Below, piece by piece: positions 18,133-29,246 of a DNA stretch of 64,000 nt (positions are counted from its first letter, which is position 1; each line of letters opens with the position of its first letter). A model generated the notes under the pieces. That model saw only the letters and a program-made list of their open reading frames with translations, was not told the DNA's origin and ran no database searches. The position numbers were made by a program, and so were the translations under genes. This DNA comes from Rhodanobacter sp. (GTDB lineage Bacteria > Pseudomonadota > Gammaproteobacteria > Xanthomonadales > Rhodanobacteraceae). Location of the stretch: the NCBI GenBank assembly GCA_004298015.1, contig SCSE01000001.1:87207-151206 (forward strand). The letters run 5' to 3'.

Positions 18133-20348
18133 CAGCGTGCGGCTTCGCTCAGTGCGCGGTTGACCAGCGAGGAGGTCAGCACTGTCGACAACTGGCGTCC
18201 CGGGCCACCGTTTTTCGGAAACACCACATACAGCGGTACCCCGGGCGAGTGGTATTTCTGCAGGAAGGCGCCGATGGTGGGGTCGACATCGGTCCAGTCT
18301 CCCTTCATGTAGACCGCCCCGGTACGCTTGAGCAGGTCGCGGAACGCCTGGGTATTGAGCACCGTGTGTTCGTTGGCCTTGCAGGTGACGCACCAGTCGG
18401 CCGTGATGTCGACAAAAACCGGGGTACCTGCGGCACGCAGGGCCGCGAGTTTTTCCGGGGAATAGGCCACCACGCCTTGCGCTGTGATGGCGGTCCGCGT
18501 CGGAGGCGGCAGTTGGGCCAGGTAGTACAGCGGCAACGCGGTGAGCAGGGCGAGCAGCAGTACCAGCGCGCGACTGACCGCGCCACGCGAACGGCTACGC
18601 TCGAACCACCACAACGTCATTGCCAGCATGACCGCCGCGACCAGCAGCAGACCGACCGCATCGGCACCGCGCTGGTTGGCCAGTACCCATGCCAGCCATG
18701 CTGCCGTGAGATACATCGGGAACGCCAGCGCCTGCTTGAGCGTCTCCATCCAGCGGCCGGGCCGGGGCAGCAGACGTGCCAGCCGTGGCACGAAACCGAT
18801 CAGCAGGAACGGCAACGCCAGACCGATGCCCAGGGCCAGGAAGACCAACAGGGCCGACAGCATGGGGGCGGCAAAGGCGTAGGCCAGCGCGCCGCCCATG
18901 AACGGTGCAGTGCAGGGGCTGGCCACCACCACCGCCAGCACGCCGGTGAAGAAATGGCCCGCCGCGCCGGAGCGGGAGGCCAGCGACTGGCCAGTGCCGC
19001 CCAGCGAGGTGCCGAACTGCACCATCCCGGACATCGACAAGCCTACCGCCAGCATCACCAGCGCCAGCACGCCGACCAGCAGCGGCTGTTGCAATTGGGT
19101 CCCCCAGCCAAGCGCGTGACCGGCGGAGCGCAGCGCCAGAATGCCGAGACCCAGCGTGGCGAAGCTGAGCAAGACTCCGGCGGTGTAAAACAACGCATGG
19201 CGGCGCGCGGCGCGCGGGCTTTCGCCACTTTCCAGCAGGCTGACCGCCTTGATCGACAGCACCGGCAGCACGCAAGGCATCAGGTTGAGAATCAGGCCAC
19301 CGCCGAGCGCCAGCAGCAAGGCGAACAGCAGGCTGACCTGCAGCGGCGCGCTGGCCTCGGTTGACGACGTTGCCGGCCCGACCGGGCCGGCGGTGGGCTC
19401 GCTGAGGCTGGCGGTGCCTGTGCTACCGCCACCGAGGTCGATCGTCACGCTCCGATGCATCATCGGATAGCACAAGCCGTCTTGCTGGCAGCCCTGAAAG
19501 CTTGCCAGTACCGTCAGCTCTCGACGCCCGGCCAGATCCCCCTTGACCGCCACCGGCAGCTGGAGCTGGTTGAAATAGACCGTGACATGGCCGTAGTGAC
19601 CGTCGTGATGGGCGGTACCGGCTGGCCATGAAGGCTGCAGCCTCAGGCCAGCGGCATCCTGCAGGGCCAGCGTGGTCTGCTTCTTATACAGGTAGTAGCC
19701 CGTGGGCATGGTCCAGCGCAACAGCAGCTGGTGCGGCGAGCTGGCCATGGCCTCGAAACGGAATGCCTGCGCGGCGGGCAGCGGGCTGGCGGCGCCGGCG
19801 GCTGAAGGCGTGTTGCCCAGGGTGTTCAGCGCGGCGCCCAGCGATGCGGCGGCGAGGTTGCCGTTCGCCGGGGTCGCTGCAGCCTTCACGGATACCGGCA
19901 GCGGCAGGTCCAGCTGCTCGGTATGCGGCGGATAACAGATCTTCGGGTCGACCTCATGGCAGCCCTGGTATCGCACCGTCAAGGCGAGTCGGCGCGTGCC
20001 GGCGGCCACCGAGTACGGCAGCGTGGCATCGACGCTGTGGTGGTAGATCTCCACCGGACCGAGGTAGGGATCGACATGCTTGTTGCCGGCCGGCAGCCGT
20101 GCGCTGCCAAGGGTTACCCCTTCACCGCCCCTGAACTTCATCCGGCCGCGGTAAAGGTAATAGTCCGGCGCGATGGTCCAGTGCAGCTTGACGATACCGG
20201 GGGTGCTGGCGTCGGCACTCAGCTTGTACGCCTCGGTCACCGGCAGCAGGTTGGCGGTGCCCTGACCGAGGGCCGGTGTCGCACCAAGCAGCAGGCTCAG
20301 CAGCATCCAGCAGGCGGCGGCCAGCTGGCGATGGGTTCTTGCGCGCAT
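18132..20348 (-). CDS. dsbD: thiol:disulfide interchange protein DsbD, tandem alpha domains
   Basis: The 738-residue inner-membrane reductase moves electrons from cytoplasmic thioredoxin to the periplasm. A signal peptide is followed by two DsbD-alpha-like domains (about 35-165 and 190-310), each with a Cys pair (QGCHEVDPKICYPP; QGCQQDGLCYP). An eight-helix beta domain with LMPCVLPVLS and ASPCTAPFMGG follows, then a C-terminal thioredoxin domain with ADWCVTCKANE. E. coli DsbD is about 565 residues with one alpha domain, so the duplication explains the extra length. A GTG at 20351 is an alternative start. GGAG lies just upstream of the ATG. Confidence 0.95.
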   Translation of the reverse strand: MRARTHRQLAAACWMLLSLLLGATPALGQGTANLLPVTEAYKLSADASTPGIVKLHWTIAPDYYLYRGRMKFRGGEGVTLGSARLPAGNKHVDPYLGPVEIYHHSVDATLPYSVAAGTRRLALTVRYQGCHEVDPKICYPPHTEQLDLPLPVSVKAAATPANGNLAAASLGAALNTLGNTPSAAGAASPLPAAQAFRFEAMASSPHQLLLRWTMPTGYYLYKKQTTLALQDAAGLRLQPSWPAGTAHHDGHYGHVTVYFNQLQLPVAVKGDLAGRRELTVLASFQGCQQDGLCYPMMHRSVTIDLGGGSTGTASLSEPTAGPVGPATSSTEASAPLQVSLLFALLLALGGGLILNLMPCVLPVLSIKAVSLLESGESPRAARRHALFYTAGVLLSFATLGLGILALRSAGHALGWGTQLQQPLLVGVLALVMLAVGLSMSGMVQFGTSLGGTGQSLASRSGAAGHFFTGVLAVVVASPCTAPFMGGALAYAFAAPMLSALLVFLALGIGLALPFLLIGFVPRLARLLPRPGRWMETLKQALAFPMYLTAAWLAWVLANQRGADAVGLLLVAAVMLAMTLWWFERSRSRGAVSRALVLLLALLTALPLYYLAQLPPPTRTAITAQGVVAYSPEKLAALRAAGTPVFVDITADWCVTCKANEHTVLNTQAFRDLLKRTGAVYMKGDWTDVDPTIGAFLQKYHSPGVPLYVVFPKNGGPGRQLSTVLTSSLVNRALSEAAR

Positions 20349-20413
20349 CACGACTCCGCGAAGTGAACGACCCGCGAAGGCCGCGGGGTATCCTCATTAT
20401 GGCCCATGGAGGC

Positions 20414-20564
20414 TGTCGGACTTTGCTGGTCACGGCGAGAATCGGGCCGCGCGCGGACAAATTTTCGACGATTCGCCGGTCTGTAGCGATTCCCTGGGCC
20501 ACTAATCGGCGAAAACAGGGGCCACACAGGCAGGTTCGCGGACCGACCGAACCAAGTCCGACAG
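20414..20564 (-). repeat. dispersed MITE-like repeat, copy B
   Basis: The ends form a terminal inverted repeat: CTGTCGGACTTTG at the left and CCAAGTCCGACAG at the right. Read on the minus strand it aligns with copies A (144-275) and C (46350-46508), sharing the GAATCGTCGAAAATTTGTCC block and TGTGTGGCCCCTGTTTTCG. Internally TTCGCCG/CGGCGAA can pair. It sits between dsbD and cutA and encodes nothing. The 327-nt gap 20349-20675 contains only this element and, presumably, the dsbD promoter. Confidence 0.8.
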
Positions 20565-20675
20565 CCGACAGGGCCTATGTCCGTCTGTTCCGCTGAGGAT
20601 TTGCGTGGTTCCATGTCGTCAGGGTCCACAATGGCAGCGCAACGACTTCGGTGCGGCCCCACCTGCCGGTCGGAA

Positions 20676-20999
20676 TCACTCGCCGCCGCTGCGCAGCCAT
20701 GCCAGATAGGCCGGATGCCCAAGCTCCAGCGGGATGGCGATCAATTCGGGAAGATCGTACGGATGCAGCTCCAGCAGCCGGGCGCTAAGCGCCTCGAAGC
20801 ATGCTGCGGAGGTCTTGATCAGCAGCAAGACCTCGTGGTCGCTGCAAACCTTGCCCTGCCAGCGATAGATCGAGCGCACCCCCGGCAGTTGGTTGATGCA
20901 GGTGGCCAGACGTTCACCGACCAGCGCCTCGGCCAAGACCCGTGCGGATCGCTCATCGGGACAGGTGCAAAAGCACATCAGGACGGTATTTGCGGGCAT
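20676..20999 (-). CDS. cutA: divalent-cation tolerance protein CutA
   Basis: The 107-residue trimeric PII-like fold protein has NTVLMCFCTCPDERSARVLAEALV, LATCINQLPGVRSIYRWQGKV, EVLLLIKT and HPYDLPELIAIPL, which are diagnostic of CutA. The exact function is uncertain (copper tolerance was the original report). It is adjacent to dsbD, as in enterobacteria and Xanthomonadales, but here separated by a repeat. It diverges from groES. Confidence 0.95.
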   Translation of the reverse strand: MPANTVLMCFCTCPDERSARVLAEALVGERLATCINQLPGVRSIYRWQGKVCSDHEVLLLIKTSAACFEALSARLLELHPYDLPELIAIPLELGHPAYLAWLRSGGE

Positions 21000-21147
21000 C
21001 GCAGTAGCCCTTCGGTGGGTGCAAGCGTAAGGAATCTTCCGCTGGCCGGACGCTCTGAACGTCGGCTTCGGACCCAGTTGATGGTAATGCCCTTGAAACT
21101 GACCTGCACTTGCCCAATTAGCTGTTCAGGCCCCGAGTTGAAACGGC

Positions 21148-21175
21148 TTGCGAAGGCGTGCTGTATCGCTAAAAT
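21148..21175 (+). promoter_or_regulatory. sigma70 promoter of groESL
   Basis: A -35 TTGCGA (21148-21153) and a -10 TAAAAT (21170-21175) are separated by 16 nt. The CIRCE operator starts at the last base of the -10, so a bound repressor would cover the start site. Confidence 0.75.
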
Positions 21176-21201
21176 TGGCACTCGCCGAAGGAGAGTGCTA
21201 G
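21175..21201 (+). promoter_or_regulatory. CIRCE operator (HrcA site)
   Basis: TTGGCACTC, nine nt, GAGTGCTAG match the CIRCE consensus TTAGCACTC-N9-GAGTGCTAA with one change in each arm. It indicates HrcA repression of the heat-shock operon. The site is about 70 nt upstream of the groES ATG. Confidence 0.93.
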
Positions 21202-21269
21202 CAAGTGCCCGGTTCGGGACTGTCTGGTCCTTCCAAATTTTCAACCCATAACCGATAGCTGGAGTCGTC

Positions 21270-21563
21270 ATGAGCACACTGCGTCCGTTGCATGATCGCG
21301 TCATCGTCAAGCGCCTCGAAGAAGAGCGCGTTTCCGCCGGCGGCATCGTCATTCCCGACAGCGCCACCGAAAAGCCCACCCGCGGCAAGGTCGTCGCCGC
21401 CGGCACCGGCCTGATCATGGCCGATGGCAAGATTCGCCCGATGTCCCTCAAGGAAGGCGACACCGTGCTGTTCGGCAAGTATGCCGGTCAGGAAATCAAG
21501 ATTGACGGTGAGGATCTGGTGTTCCTGAAGGAAGACGACATCGTGGCCGTGATCGAAGGTTGA
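21270..21563 (+). CDS. groES: co-chaperonin GroES
   Basis: This 97-residue protein forms the heptameric lid of Gro[21 protein letters not shown], the mobile loop [12 protein letters not shown] and [17 protein letters not shown] are the family signatures. It is the first gene of the CIRCE-controlled operon, 129 nt ahead of groEL. Confidence 0.98.
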   Translation: MSTLRPLHDRVIVKRLEEERVSAGGIVIPDSATEKPTRGKVVAAGTGLIMADGKIRPMSLKEGDTVLFGKYAGQEIKIDGEDLVFLKEDDIVAVIEG

Positions 21564-21584
21564 CTGGCCGGGGCCTGATGGCTG

Positions 21585-21615
21585 AGCGCGATTAAAAGCT
21601 AAAAGCGCGCTCGCC
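21585..21615 (+). other. groES-groEL intergenic hairpin
   Basis: GAGCGCG and CGCGCTC pair around a ~15-nt A-rich loop, about 25-50 nt after the groES stop. Such hairpins in groESL mRNA are often processing sites or partial terminators. No T-tract follows. Confidence 0.4.
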
Positions 21616-21680
21616 AGTCGCCGTTGGCTCCTTCTGGCAGCACTTTCGTAACTCGTTTCATTCTTATTCAATTTTTTTGA

Positions 21681-23351
<1,671 letters not shown>

Positions 23352-23376
23352 GTCCCGCCACCTCGTAACGACCTGG

Positions 23377-23408
23377 AAAGCCCCGCCTTTGTGCGGGGCT
23401 TTCTTTTG
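23377..23408 (+). terminator. Rho-independent terminator of groESL
   Basis: The 10-bp perfect stem AAAGCCCCGC / GCGGGGCTTT with a six-base loop is followed by CTTTTG on the plus strand. It lies 26 nt after the groEL stop. Confidence 0.9.
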
Positions 23409-23436
23409 CGCGTCAATCCTTGTGACCGCTTCAATG

Positions 23437-23471
23437 CAGAAGGCCCCGGGAGGTGTTCCCGGGGCCTTCTG
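23437..23471 (-). terminator. long perfect hairpin, possible terminator of the Ala/Gly-rich gene
   Basis: A 14-bp perfect stem (AGAAGGCCCCGGGA with its complement) and 5-nt loop lie just downstream of the minus-strand gene ending at 23499. There is no clear T-run, so termination efficiency is uncertain. Confidence 0.55.
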
Positions 23472-23498
23472 GCTCTGCTGCTCAGGCCACTCGAGGGT

Positions 23499-24074
23499 TC
23501 AGTGGCCGTGGGTGCTCACATTGGCGTTGGCGCTGGAGCGCGCATGGCCCCCGGCATTGCCGCGCGCCTTGACGCCCTTCACCGCAGTGCCGACGGAGCC
23601 GGCGGCGCGGTGCGAGGACTGAATCGCCGAATGAGCGCCGCTGTGCACCTGACCACCGACACCGCGGCCCATCTGCCCTGCCTTGCCGGCCATTCTGGCG
23701 CTGCTCAGCCCAGCGCTTTTGTGCATGCTGGCACCCGCACCGCCATGGGCGCCGGCTGCACCGGCATGTGCCGAGGCGTTGGCATCGAGGTTGGCGTTGG
23801 CCCGTGCGTTCTGCTGCGTCGTGGCCTGTGCCCGGTGCATGGCGTGGTGGCTCATGCTGCGCGTCCGCTGTCCGGCGCGGTTCATGCTGCCATCAACGCG
23901 GTTTCCCATCTGCCCCGCGTTTTGCATCGCAGCAGGCATGGCACCGCCCGCCGTTGCGCCGGCGCCAACCTGACCTGCAGCGCCTGCGGCGCCGCCGAGG
24001 TTTACCTGTGCGAAGGCCGGCAGGGAAAACGCGGCGGCAGTGGTGATGAGAGCGGCGAGTAGGGTCTTGTGCAT
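23499..24074 (-). CDS. secreted low-complexity Ala/Gly/Met/His protein
   Basis: The 191-residue product has a signal peptide (HKTLLAALITTAAAFSLPAFA, cleavage before QVNLGG). The mature chain is very low complexity, rich in Ala, Gly, His and Met, with near-repeats such as GAAGAAGQVGAGATAGGAMP, NAGQMGNRVDGSMNRAGQ and SANANVSTHGH. It has no cysteines and no enzyme motif, and is probably disordered in the periplasm or outside the cell. ATG at 24074 follows a strong GGAGGT. Composition is unlike its neighbours but codon use fits the genome. I do not recognise a family. Confidence 0.7.
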   Translation of the reverse strand: MHKTLLAALITTAAAFSLPAFAQVNLGGAAGAAGQVGAGATAGGAMPAAMQNAGQMGNRVDGSMNRAGQRTRSMSHHAMHRAQATTQQNARANANLDANASAHAGAAGAHGGAGASMHKSAGLSSARMAGKAGQMGRGVGGQVHSGAHSAIQSSHRAAGSVGTAVKGVKARGNAGGHARSSANANVSTHGH

Positions 24075-24223
24075 GGTGATGACCTCCATTGGAGTGGAAC
24101 CGCGAACACCGAACGTGCTGCGGCTGGCATCGAACCTAGGCAAGTACCCCACACTGCTACCTGAACGGGCAGGGTTTTGCTTAAGCTCCAGGACAGCTCG
24201 CTGAATCGGCAGGGGTCAGCCGT

Positions 24224-26122
24224 TCATTCTGGGGGCGGGGTCAAAACCGGCGGTGTCGAGGGGACGGCGCTGTTTGTCGTCCGGAGCACCGAGGGGGTTT
24301 TCGGAAGTTTGGGCAGCAAGCTATCCAGTTGGCCATTCAGGCGCAGCGTCTCGAGGCTCGCCATCGCGCGGTCGACGCGCTGCAGTGTGCCGTCTGTCGC
24401 GGTGGGTGCTGCACCCGGTGCCCTGGTCAGGGCGGCGAGTTGCGGGCCGACCAGGGAGGTCAATGCGAAGTAGGCATTGTCGTGGATGCCTGCCTGTGCC
24501 AGCAATTCGCCGGGCAGCAGCCATGCCGCCGTATCGAGATGTTTCGGCTTGCCGCGGCTGTGCGGATCGACCAGCAACCAGGTGCCGGCCTGACCAAGCA
24601 TGCCTTGTCCGTCGACGAAGCCGGTGATCTTGTAGCTGTCGACCAGGGCGGGCAGGTGATCGCCGTAGAACAGCACCAGGCTCGGCCGCTGGCGTTTGGC
24701 GAGCTGGCTGACCAACCGGCCGAGCTCGCTGTCGGCGTGGCCGATGTGGTAGAGGTAAGTCTGCAGCTCCAGTCTGGCCTTGCCGGTGAGGTTGTCGGGC
24801 ACCTTGATGGCGTCGCGTTCGGCGAGATGGCTTGGGGCGATGTCGTACGGGCCGTGCGCCTCGATGCTGATCGCGAAGATGAACTGCGGCGGCCCGCTGT
24901 CTTTCAGCTGGCTGAGGATTTCATCGGTCATCGCGCTGTCGGCCATGTACTTGCCGTCCATCGTCGCGCTGCCGGGGAAGGACGACCGTGAGACGAAGCG
25001 GTCAAAACCCAGCGCCTTGAACGCGGTGGTACGGTTCCAGAATGCCGGATCGTTGCCATGCAAGGCGACCGTCTCGTAACCGTGGGCGTTCAATACCCTG
25101 ACCAGGCCGGGCACGGTCTTGTGATTCATCTGCAGATACGGGAATTGCAGGTTGTCGAAGTAGCGCAGCGACAGGCCCGTCAGTACCTCGAACTCGGTAC
25201 GAATGGTGCCGCCGCCAAAGGTCGGTACATACAGCTGGCCGCTGATCCCGTGGGCGGCGAGCCGGGTCAGGTTGGGAGTGAAGCGGCTGTGCTCGAAGCC
25301 CCGCATGATGCGCGGATCAAACAGGGATTCGCTCTGTACCACCACGATGTCCGGTTGGACCGCGCCGGCTGCGGATGCCGTCATCGCCTGGTGCAAGGCG
25401 TCGGCATACTGCCCGATCAACTGTGTCGCCGCGGCGCGATCGGGTTTGCGCTGGCCCTGGCCATAGTGCAGCTGAAACATCAGCAACTCACTGACCAATC
25501 CCGAATGAATCGCCGTCGAACGGGCTGACCATGGCTCCAGCCACAACACCTTGCCATTGTAGATTCTACCCCACGCAGGCATCCCGGCCAGCAAGCTGAG
25601 CAGCAGCAGCGACAACACACCGCCAGCAAGCAGGCGTCGACCGCGCGGGCGCTGGACGAACAGAGGCTTTTCGAAACGCCACATCAACACCACCAGGCCC
25701 ACGCCAGTCAGCAGCAGCAGGTAAGGCCATGGGCTGTGCGGCAGATAGCCGCCGAGCAAATGCATGCCACCGTTGCCCAGTTGCCCGACCATGCGGAAGT
25801 CGGCTGGCAACAGTGGGGTGCCGAGATTGGCAACTTTCAGCATGTTGACGCCGTACAGTAACCCCTGCAGCAGGAAGGCCACGCCGAATGACAGCAAGGC
25901 GCGCCGGCTGAATGCCAGCAGCGCGCTCGCCAGCAACAGCCCGGGCAGCGCGTTGGCGAGTGGAAACCGTGGTTGATCGAACAGGCGTGCAGGCAGCACA
26001 CCCTTGCCGCCATCGAGCACGCCAGTCAGCCACACAAACAGCACAGCCAGCACCAGCCATAGTGCGATACGCGAAACCGTGCCGCGCCACAATGGACGCG
26101 GTTGGGTGGAATTCAGGGGCAT
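24224..26122 (-). CDS. LTA synthase-like membrane sulfatase/phosphoglycerol transferase
   Basis: The 632-residue protein has about five N-terminal membrane segments (to about residue 190) and a large periplasmic alkaline-phosphatase-superfamily domain. Motifs are VVVQSESLFDP (the metal-binding Glu region), VPTFGGGTIRTEFEVLTGLS (nucleophile Thr in the GGGTxxxE context), ISIEAHGPYD and LFYGDHLPAL. The fold is shared by LTA synthase, OpgB/MdoB and related phosphoglycerol or phosphoethanolamine transferases. In a Gram-negative it more likely decorates osmoregulated glucans or surface glycan. The substrate cannot be told from sequence. Confidence 0.85.
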   Translation of the reverse strand: MPLNSTQPRPLWRGTVSRIALWLVLAVLFVWLTGVLDGGKGVLPARLFDQPRFPLANALPGLLLASALLAFSRRALLSFGVAFLLQGLLYGVNMLKVANLGTPLLPADFRMVGQLGNGGMHLLGGYLPHSPWPYLLLLTGVGLVVLMWRFEKPLFVQRPRGRRLLAGGVLSLLLLSLLAGMPAWGRIYNGKVLWLEPWSARSTAIHSGLVSELLMFQLHYGQGQRKPDRAAATQLIGQYADALHQAMTASAAGAVQPDIVVVQSESLFDPRIMRGFEHSRFTPNLTRLAAHGISGQLYVPTFGGGTIRTEFEVLTGLSLRYFDNLQFPYLQMNHKTVPGLVRVLNAHGYETVALHGNDPAFWNRTTAFKALGFDRFVSRSSFPGSATMDGKYMADSAMTDEILSQLKDSGPPQFIFAISIEAHGPYDIAPSHLAERDAIKVPDNLTGKARLELQTYLYHIGHADSELGRLVSQLAKRQRPSLVLFYGDHLPALVDSYKITGFVDGQGMLGQAGTWLLVDPHSRGKPKHLDTAAWLLPGELLAQAGIHDNAYFALTSLVGPQLAALTRAPGAAPTATDGTLQRVDRAMASLETLRLNGQLDSLLPKLPKTPSVLRTTNSAVPSTPPVLTPPPE

Positions 26123-26304
26123 GGCAGTCCCGATCTGCTGTCATGGTTCAGAGGCTGCAATGTACGCATCTGGAGATGAACCCGGGATGGATTGAAGGCC
26201 GTAGCGAAGATGGGCATCAGCGCATCAACGCCCCCGAATACAAACGGTGTACCGCACACACTGGCGGTGCATACGAATGGACGTGCGTGCGGCACAATGG
26301 GCCG

Positions 26305-29148
26305 ATGCCGATCCAGGAATCTGCCGAGCTGCGCGCACTGATCGACGACCGTTACCAGGATCTTGTCGGTCGTTGCCGGAGCGCTGGCGTACCGTTGCAC
26401 GACGATGCCGGTGTGGCCGAACGCATCCGGCGCACCCTGCTGGCCAGTGATTTCGCCTTCGACATCTGGAGTCGTCAGCCGCAGTTGCTGTCACCGCAAG
26501 GTCTGCAGCGCCTGCGCTCGGGTAGCGATGCCGGTGCGCGCATCGATGCCCTGCAATTGCCCGATGAGGAGGCCGGCTGCATGGCGGCCTTGCGCCAGTT
26601 CCGTCATGCCGAAGCCCTGCGGCTGGTATTTCGCGACGTCAACGGGCTGGATCCCCTGCCAGAGACCCTTTCCGCGACCAGCGTGCTGTACGAATCGCTG
26701 CTGGAGCTGGCGTTGCGGTGGTCCGAGCGGGCGATGGCTGCACGCTATGGCCACAGCCGTGACGATGAGGGTCGGTTGCAGCGTCTGGTGGTGGTGGGTT
26801 TCGGCAAGCTCGGCGGCAGCGAACTGAATTTTTCGTCCGACATCGACCTTGTTTTTGCCTACCCGCAAGGTGGGCAGAGCGATGGCAGTCGCCCACTCGA
26901 CAACAGCGAGTACTTCGTCCGGCTGGGCCGCCAGTTGGTGCGCCTGCTTGGTGAGGCAACCATGGACGGCATTTGCGCGCGCGTTGACATGCGGCTGCGC
27001 CCGTTCGGGAGCGCCGGGCGCCTCGCGCTGTCATTCGCGGCGATGGAACAGTACTACCAGAACGAAGGCCGTGACTGGGAGCGTTACGCCTGGATCAAGG
27101 CGCGCCCGGTGGCGGGAGATCGCCATGCCGGACGGCAGCTGCAGGACATGCTTCGCCCGTTCATCTACCGCAAATACCTCGACTACACCGCATTCGCGGG
27201 ATTGCGCGAAATGAAGGCCTTGATCGATGCGGAAGTCGCGCGCCGCGACCTCGCCGACAACCTCAAGCTGGGTCCGGGTGGGATCCGCGAGATCGAGTTC
27301 ATCGTGCAGCTGACCCAGCTGATCCGTGCCGGGCGTGAACCGTCGATGCGGGTGCGCGGTTTGCTGCCGGCACTGGGCGCCTGTGAGGCGCGCGGTCATA
27401 TCGGTGCCGTGCGTGCCCGAGTGTTGCGTGAGGCTTATCTTTTCCTGCGCAGGCTGGAAAATCGCGTGCAGATGTTGCGCGATGCCCAGACCCATGACAT
27501 TCCCGACGACGCGCTCAGCCGGGAGCGCCTTGCCGTGAGTCTGGACCGGCCTGATTGGAAAACTCTCGAAGCCGAATTGGCCGGCCATCGAGCCATTGTC
27601 AGCGAGGAATTCGCCGCGGTACTGATGCCCCAGGGGGGGCGCAGTGCCAGGGTGCCGGTGGCGGACAAGCAATTGTGGCAACGAGCTTGCGATGGGACGC
27701 TTGATCCGCAACTGCTGCAAGCCTCCGGTTTCGTGCCGCCTGAGGAGCTGGCCGATGTCCTGCTGAAATTGCCGCAGGCGGCGCAGGTTCGCGCGATGTC
27801 AGCGCGCTCGCATGAACGCCTGGATCGACTGCTGCCGCAACTGTTCGGCGCCGCCCGCGAGAGCGCGGCGCCGGTGGCGTGCATGCTGCGGCTGTGCCGG
27901 CTGATGTTGGCCGTGGCGCGGCGGTCGGCCTATCTGGCCTTGCTGGAGGAGCAACCTTCCGCACGCAAGCGGTTGGCGCAATTGTTCGGTGACAGCGCAT
28001 TTCTGGCCGAGCGCGTGATTGCGCAACCCCTGTTGCTGGATGACGTGCTCGACCCGCGTATCGACCAGCTACCCTTCAAGCGCGCCGATATCACCGCAGA
28101 AATCGCCCGCTTGCTGGGGACACTCGATGAACGCGGCCCCGAGGCCGAGCTCGAACGGATCAATGAGTTCAAGGCATCCACCGCGTTCCGGCTGGGGCTT
28201 GCCTACAACGACGGTCGTGCCGACGCCGTCGCCACCGCGCGCCGCCTGGCGGCGCTGGCTGAATCGGTGGTGATCGCGGTCACCGCTCTGGCCGAGCGCG
28301 AGTTGATCGCCCAGAACGGTCGATTGCCCGGTAGCGGCTCGGGCTTCGCCGTACTCGGCTACGGCAGTCTGGGTGGTCAGGAGCTTGGCTTTGCCTCGGA
28401 TCTGGATCTGGTGTTTGTCTACGATGGCCGTCGTGCCCAGGCGATGAGTGATGGTCGCCGCCCGCTGGAGGGCGTGCGCTGGTATCAGCGCCTGGCGCAG
28501 CGGGTGCTGAACTGGCTGGTCGTGCAGACCCGAGGCGGGCGTCTCTACGACGTCGATGCGCGCTTGCGTCCGGATGGCTCCAAGGGCTTGCTGGTCAGCA
28601 GCCTCGATGCCTTTGTGGCCTATCAGAAAGGGCGTGCCTGGACCTGGGAGCATCAGGCCCTGTTGCGGGCCCGACCGGTCGCGGGCGACGACAGGCTCAA
28701 CCGCAAGCTGGCAGATGTGCGGCACGAAATTCTGGCAGTCTCGCGCGAACCGACGGCCGTGCTGGCCGAGGTCGGCAGCATGCGCCAGCGCTGGCGTGCC
28801 GAGCGCGACCGTTCCGATGCGGCACGCTTCGACCTCAAGCAGGGCCATGGGGGCCTGCTGGATATCGAGTTTGCGCTGCAGGGGCTGGTGCTGGGGCACG
28901 CGGCGCAACATCCAGCGCTGCTCGACGTCACGGCGAATGCAGGCTTGATCGAAGCGTGCCGCGTCGCCGGTCTGCTCAATGCCAGTCAGGCAGCCATCCT
29001 CACCGTGGCGCATGCCGACCTGCTGCGGCGCGCGCTTACCTGCACCCTCGACCTGCGCTCGAGGATCGCCGCGCGTGACAGCGAGCTCGAGCAGCTTGGC
29101 AAGGCGGTAGGCGACGTCATCCGGGCACTTGGCCTGAAATTGGACTGA
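26305..29148 (+). CDS. glnE: glutamine synthetase adenylyltransferase/deadenylylase
   Basis: The 947-residue two-headed nucleotidyltransferase controls GlnA activity by AMP addition and removal. Both halves show the catalytic signature: GSELNFSSDIDLVFAYP (deadenylylase half) and GQELGFASDLDLVFVYD (adenylylase half). KLGPGGIREIEFIVQ and DLKQGHGGLLDIEF are the paired second motifs. ATG at 26305 (MPIQESAEL) gives the length of the E. coli enzyme (946). Upstream codons in the same frame look non-coding. Confidence 0.96.
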   Translation: MPIQESAELRALIDDRYQDLVGRCRSAGVPLHDDAGVAERIRRTLLASDFAFDIWSRQPQLLSPQGLQRLRSGSDAGARIDALQLPDEEAGCMAALRQFRHAEALRLVFRDVNGLDPLPETLSATSVLYESLLELALRWSERAMAARYGHSRDDEGRLQRLVVVGFGKLGGSELNFSSDIDLVFAYPQGGQSDGSRPLDNSEYFVRLGRQLVRLLGEATMDGICARVDMRLRPFGSAGRLALSFAAMEQYYQNEGRDWERYAWIKARPVAGDRHAGRQLQDMLRPFIYRKYLDYTAFAGLREMKALIDAEVARRDLADNLKLGPGGIREIEFIVQLTQLIRAGREPSMRVRGLLPALGACEARGHIGAVRARVLREAYLFLRRLENRVQMLRDAQTHDIPDDALSRERLAVSLDRPDWKTLEAELAGHRAIVSEEFAAVLMPQGGRSARVPVADKQLWQRACDGTLDPQLLQASGFVPPEELADVLLKLPQAAQVRAMSARSHERLDRLLPQLFGAARESAAPVACMLRLCRLMLAVARRSAYLALLEEQPSARKRLAQLFGDSAFLAERVIAQPLLLDDVLDPRIDQLPFKRADITAEIARLLGTLDERGPEAELERINEFKASTAFRLGLAYNDGRADAVATARRLAALAESVVIAVTALAERELIAQNGRLPGSGSGFAVLGYGSLGGQELGFASDLDLVFVYDGRRAQAMSDGRRPLEGVRWYQRLAQRVLNWLVVQTRGGRLYDVDARLRPDGSKGLLVSSLDAFVAYQKGRAWTWEHQALLRARPVAGDDRLNRKLADVRHEILAVSREPTAVLAEVGSMRQRWRAERDRSDAARFDLKQGHGGLLDIEFALQGLVLGHAAQHPALLDVTANAGLIEACRVAGLLNASQAAILTVAHADLLRRALTCTLDLRSRIAARDSELEQLGKAVGDVIRALGLKLD

Positions 29149-29246
29149 GGCGCCGCTATGTTCGCCGCCCTGCCGCCCCTGATCGGGGGGCTCGAGCTGT
29201 TGGTGCAAGAGCCGGCAGCCGGTGGGTGACCGGTCGGGGATTGAGG

